From the IMG/VR virus record IMGVR_UViG_3300021963_004615, positions 1-46,131 of that record: a DNA stretch of 46,131 nucleotides. One strand, 5' to 3'. A model generated the notes under the pieces. It worked only from the letters and a program-made list of their open reading frames with translations, did no database searches and was not told the origin of the DNA. The DNA is from a virus. Positions 42,363-46,131 of the stretch are shown one piece after another (position 1 is the stretch's first letter; each line of letters begins with the position of its first letter). The position numbers were made by a program, and so were the translations under genes.

Positions 42363-45300
42363 TTAAATATATTCTACCTCTCCTCCGTTTGCTAAAAACT
42401 CATCTAGCTCATCATCAGTCATGTATACTTCTTGCCCTTCCACATAGCCACCATCTTCATATATAGATCCACCATACTGAGCTGATCTGCTATTCCAAGA
42501 TTGACCTTCTTCATCCGGTCTGTATAATCCACTGTTTGTATCATAGTCTCCTCTATCACGGCTTGGATCAGATGCATATAAGTTATCTGCATTAAGATTG
42601 TCATACATCTGAGCTTCTTGTTTTCTACCAGCTAGTCTATCTATGATTCCTGTTGCACCTCTTGCAGCTGCATTAAAGCTGTTAAGGGCACCTTGTGTAT
42701 CATTAACTCTAGACTTAGACTTATAATCTACAGTATATTCATCCGGTTGGTAATTAGCTTCAGCCTGAAGATCCTTTCTGCTTTGTTCAAACAACTGTTG
42801 ACCAGCTGCCTTAGAACTAACAGTTGGTAATCTAAAGTCTTTATCTATGTCTACATTTGGTGCAGCTGGATTATTCTCCATACTTACAGATGTTTCTTTA
42901 CCAAGCAATGCTTCATTTAAAGCTTGTCCACCAAATTGCTTAATAGTTTTGCTCTTTTGTTCCCAAGACTTCTCAAGCTTGCTCAATTCTTTATAGTACT
43001 GATCAAGTATGATTTGTCTTTTTACTTTCTTCTCAGCAGGAGAAAGATTCATCTTTTCAAGCTTATTATTAGATGCTTCAAGTCTACCATTTAACTTTTG
43101 TAGAGGTTGGTCATAGTAAAGCTTGTATGCAGCAATCTTTTTTTCATTATTATTAGCAGCAATGAGACGTTGTTTTCTAACTTCAAATGGTAAGTTCTGA
43201 TAGTTTTCTTGATTAGCTTGTTCATCTGCTTTTTGTCTTGCAATAAATCTTGCTTCTTGTGCTGCTAATTCTTGTTTTTGTGCGGTAGTTAATGGTCTTG
43301 GTTTATTAATAGGTGCTACTTTTGGTTTAGCAGAAGTACGCACATTTGATTTTGGTGGAGCTACCGGTTGAACAGGTTGTGCAAATGGTAGATAGTAATC
43401 TTGTCCACCACCTACTGGTAAGTCAAATGGATTTACACCAGGTTGAATAAGTTCCGCAGGATAGTCCATTTCAGACCATGCACCCATATCAGTAGGAGGA
43501 GCAAGTTCTTGCAACCTTGCATTATAAGCTGCTTCAGGATTTTGAATAAAATTATAATCAATCATTCCTGGAGTAACTAAAGCAGTATTAGGATCATATG
43601 GTGTTGAGTCTCCCATATACTCTTGTGCAAACTGAGCTCTAGCTAAAGCATTTTCTTCTGCTGTTAATTGATCTTCTTCCGTAGCAAGTGGTCCTTCCAT
43701 AGACATAGGTCCAAAGTCAGAAGTCATTCCACCTACAGGAATATTTGCTATCATATCTTGTGGTGCTCCCCAAGCTGCATCATCTTCAGGACTTTCTGAA
43801 AAACTGTATGCATTAAATTGTGTCATAGGAACACCTGCTGTACCCCAACCAGCATCATCATTATAATCTTCTATAGGTGACTGATATGCATTTGCTTGCT
43901 CTACAGCATCTTTTGGTGTACCCCATGTTGCAAAGTCTTCTTCTGTTGTTGGTGCACTTAAATCAGAAAAATTATAGGCATTGTTAGACACTGTTCTATC
44001 AAATGGAGCATCTATATTAATTGGGTCAAACTCAACATTAGTAGGATCTTCTTTATAAAGTTTTTCAAGATCTCTGTCTCTCTTTCTTTCTCCCTGTCTG
44101 ATAGCTCTTTTAGATTTTGCTTTAAGGCCCGTAACATCAGTTCTTTGACCATAGCCCGCATTTTCTAAAGCTGTTTGTCTTGCTGATTTTTCCTCACCTT
44201 TAGTTTCTTTTGAAGTTTCTGATTGAGGAGTTGTTTGAGCTACTGTAATTGGTCTAGCTGCAAGTTTTCTATCATCTGGATTTCCTGATGGATTATTGTC
44301 ATATGTAACAGTATATCTTTTTGGTTTTCCAAATAGACCTTCCTTAGTTACTTTAATGTCTTTTATAACAGCATTAGGATTGTATCCTGGAATACTTGTC
44401 AATGGATTTCCGGTAACTCTATCATAAGGACCCTTTACCATTTGTGAGGTATAGTATCTCTGCGGCATATTAGCCGGTAAGTATTGTTGTATTAATGCTC
44501 TAGCAGCACCACCACGTTGTGCTTCTGGCATGTATGCATCAGTAGTATCTTTTGAATACACGTCATCAATATCACCTTGAGTAAGTTCAGGAATAGATAT
44601 ATCATCTCCACCTCCCATAAACTTCTGTAGGTCACCATAAGCATTTACAAATGGATTGTCTACTGAACCACCTAGCTCATTATTTTGAATAAGTCTAGAA
44701 TTCTTTTTTAAATAGTCATAATTTTTATCACCTTGTTTTATAACAGCTGTAGCTTTATTTGAGATGGTACCATTAGCATTTTCTTTCAACTTAACAAAAG
44801 CACCATCAGCTCGCATTCTGTATATGTAGCCTGGTTTATCTTTTAAAGTATAATAGTCAGCTCCTTTACCTTTACCAGCATTTAGTTTGCTTAATATTTC
44901 TTTGTTTTTAACTTCTTTAGAATCCCCTTGAGATTTTTCTATAAACCATGTATTAGAATCTTTCCAATATAAATTATCATCCCCAGGTAATTTTATAGTT
45001 TGCACATCATTAGGATTAGCAGCAGCTCTTTTAGTAAGCTCTGCCATTGTAGGCTTAGGTTTTTCTGGTGCAGGTTTAGTGTAACCAGCAATGTTTTGCT
45101 GAACATTTGTTAGACCTGGTGTAAAATCAATACCTGGAGTAGCAGCAACTTGTTGTCTTGGAGCAGGTGGTGGTGTTACAGGAGCAACAGGAGGAGTCAC
45201 AGGTGCTACTGGAGCAGTAACTACTGGAGCTGTTGGACGTGGAGCTACTGGAGCAGCAGGAACTGTTGCAACTGGAGTAGTTGCCGCAGCTGGCGTAGCA

Positions 45301-46106
45301 GCAGGAGCAACAGGATTAGCAGCAGCAGAAGGTGTATCAGTATTTACAGTTGCTTTAGCAGCAGCTTCACTACCTGTTTCTTTAGCTACTTCTTTAAGTG
45401 CTTCACTGTTAACCACATTCTTTACATACTCAGTCTTAACTCTGGCAGGTGTTCTAGTAACTTTGGTACCGAATCCATATCCATAGTTAGCAGCCAACAT
45501 AGGGTTACTAGCTAACTGTACTAATGGTTTATCAAACTCAATAGTATATTCTCTTGCGCCACCAAATAATCCGGATCTATGTACATCAAACTTAGATACA
45601 GGTCCAACATTACCAACAGGTAATCTCTTTAATGTTCTTTGGAGTTGTCTAACAGCTCTTCTTTGTTCTCTTGGCATTCCTCCATATTGAGCTTGATCCA
45701 TACCCATCTCATTCTGAGGTATGAATGCACTCAAGTCAGGTTGTGCTACTTGTTGTTGATGCATTGCCATCATCTGGTCATACTGTTCTTCAGCTTGTTG
45801 TTTTGCCAAAGACATATTACCTTCTTTCTTAATGGAGCCAATGAATGCATTCAAATGGCTTTTTCTTAGGTCTGCACCTCTTGGGTCAGCATCATTAGAT
45901 TCTACTTCTTGGTCTCCGCCTAATTGCTTTTTAACAAGCTTTAGTACAGAGTTTACATAACCTTTTTTAGTTTTATAACCACCCATTCTAAACTCAGATG
46001 GATCTACAATAGGTTGTGTGTAATCTTCAACTTCTTCTTCAGAAACAATTTCTTCAGGAGCTTGCCATGCAATATCTGCAGCAGAGTTAGTAAACTGTTC
46101 TTCCAT
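42363..46106 (-). CDS. 1247-residue probable virion protein, possibly continuing past the window edge
   Basis: The ATG at 46106 is the first in the window, but the frame stays open to the right edge (LEAYLPSN before Met), so the true start may lie outside. Features: Lys-rich KTKKGYVNSVLKLVKKQLGG near residue 45; a long Pro/Ala/Val/Thr linker around residues 250-315; two copies of a GLFG module, SGLFGGAREYTIEFD (about residue 180) and EGLFGKPKRYTVTYD (about 590); a three-fold NAY...WG repeat at 708-785; and a C-terminus YMTDDELDEFLANGGEVEYI following a Tyr/Gly/Gly-rich stretch. The modular, low-complexity make-up suits a structural or cargo protein. No enzyme motif is seen. Confidence 0.85.
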   Translation of the reverse strand: MEEQFTNSAADIAWQAPEEIVSEEEVEDYTQPIVDPSEFRMGGYKTKKGYVNSVLKLVKKQLGGDQEVESNDADPRGADLRKSHLNAFIGSIKKEGNMSLAKQQAEEQYDQMMAMHQQQVAQPDLSAFIPQNEMGMDQAQYGGMPREQRRAVRQLQRTLKRLPVGNVGPVSKFDVHRSGLFGGAREYTIEFDKPLVQLASNPMLAANYGYGFGTKVTRTPARVKTEYVKNVVNSEALKEVAKETGSEAAAKATVNTDTPSAAANPVAPAATPAAATTPVATVPAAPVAPRPTAPVVTAPVAPVTPPVAPVTPPPAPRQQVAATPGIDFTPGLTNVQQNIAGYTKPAPEKPKPTMAELTKRAAANPNDVQTIKLPGDDNLYWKDSNTWFIEKSQGDSKEVKNKEILSKLNAGKGKGADYYTLKDKPGYIYRMRADGAFVKLKENANGTISNKATAVIKQGDKNYDYLKKNSRLIQNNELGGSVDNPFVNAYGDLQKFMGGGDDISIPELTQGDIDDVYSKDTTDAYMPEAQRGGAARALIQQYLPANMPQRYYTSQMVKGPYDRVTGNPLTSIPGYNPNAVIKDIKVTKEGLFGKPKRYTVTYDNNPSGNPDDRKLAARPITVAQTTPQSETSKETKGEEKSARQTALENAGYGQRTDVTGLKAKSKRAIRQGERKRDRDLEKLYKEDPTNVEFDPINIDAPFDRTVSNNAYNFSDLSAPTTEEDFATWGTPKDAVEQANAYQSPIEDYNDDAGWGTAGVPMTQFNAYSFSESPEDDAAWGAPQDMIANIPVGGMTSDFGPMSMEGPLATEEDQLTAEENALARAQFAQEYMGDSTPYDPNTALVTPGMIDYNFIQNPEAAYNARLQELAPPTDMGAWSEMDYPAELIQPGVNPFDLPVGGGQDYYLPFAQPVQPVAPPKSNVRTSAKPKVAPINKPRPLTTAQKQELAAQEARFIARQKADEQANQENYQNLPFEVRKQRLIAANNNEKKIAAYKLYYDQPLQKLNGRLEASNNKLEKMNLSPAEKKVKRQIILDQYYKELSKLEKSWEQKSKTIKQFGGQALNEALLGKETSVSMENNPAAPNVDIDKDFRLPTVSSKAAGQQLFEQSRKDLQAEANYQPDEYTVDYKSKSRVNDTQGALNSFNAAARGATGIIDRLAGRKQEAQMYDNLNADNLYASDPSRDRGDYDTNSGLYRPDEEGQSWNSRSAQYGGSIYEDGGYVEGQEVYMTDDELDEFLANGGEVEYI
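43752..43985 (-). repeat. Three-fold NAY...WG protein repeat in the 1247-aa gene
   Basis: Residues 708-785 contain three degenerate units, each starting NAY, followed by an acidic stretch and an aromatic WG pair: NAYNFSDLS...EEDFATWGTPKD, NAYQSPIEDYNDDAGWGTAG and NAYSFSESPEDDAAWGAPQD. Unit length is about 25-30 residues. Confidence 0.75.
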
Positions 46107-46131
46107 ATTAGATGGTAGATAAGCTTCTAGT

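Noticed and set aside
1-46131. TAG stop-codon recoding, known in some crAss-like phages
   Set aside because: TAG ends several genes here (at 251, 6891, 11385, 12408 and in the 4325- and 1157-residue genes) at sensible places, and no gene needs TAG read-through.
1-46131. tRNA genes, CRISPR arrays or insertion sequences
   Set aside because: The few non-coding gaps are short and contain only promoters, terminators and the intron; no cloverleaf, spaced repeat array or transposase was seen.

Overview
The window is a 46 kb piece of an AT-rich phage genome of the crAss-like type (order Crassvirales), so a virus of a Bacteroidota host. The main grounds are a 4325-residue protein with the DxDGD catalytic signature of the single-chain, YonO-like virion RNA polymerase known from crAss-like phages; its setting among other very large proteins on one strand; a compact replication block on the opposite strand; A-rich leaders without strong Shine-Dalgarno sites; and TAnnTTTG boxes like the Bacteroidota -7 promoter element. 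TAA, TAG and TGA all end genes normally, so I see no TAG recoding. No tRNA, CRISPR array or insertion sequence was found, and apart from the intron no gene-free stretch exceeds 100 bases.

Left block (plus strand, 1-12426), in four groups each closed by a GGGG/CCCC hairpin with a T-run. (i) A partial zinc-ribbon protein, a DUF2201-type metallopeptidase/VWA protein and a MoxR-like AAA+ ATPase, a classic partner pair. A GIY-YIG endonuclease gene sits between the two, and the ATPase gene is split by a group I intron carrying a second one. (ii) Four conserved-looking genes including a PD-(D/E)XK exonuclease. (iii) A small Cys-rich protein, a family B DNA polymerase with a C-terminal sliding-clamp motif, and a DUF932-like protein with an acidic tail. 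(iv) A short accessory group: MazG-like pyrophosphohydrolase, hotdog acyl-CoA thioesterase and a 60-residue protein.

Right block (minus strand, 46131 down to 12444), read as one tightly coupled operon: 1247 aa, 826 aa, a third GIY-YIG gene, 986 aa, 2440 aa (with a PD-(D/E)XK nuclease domain), 4325 aa (zincin, RNA polymerase, ADP-ribosyltransferase-like, SLOG-like and AlkB-like domains) and 1157 aa. Most junctions are TAATG or ATGTTAG overlaps. By analogy with other crAss-like phages these are probably virion or injected proteins that start transcription in the newly infected cell.

The most unusual observation is that both GIY-YIG genes lying outside the intron are fused in frame to a copy of the end of the neighbouring gene. 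The first ends with the same eight residues as the VWA protein upstream, encoded with eight synonymous differences. The third begins with nearly the same six residues as the 986-residue protein downstream. This suggests a class of homing elements that insert into gene ends and bring a recoded replacement end, so the target gene survives without splicing.
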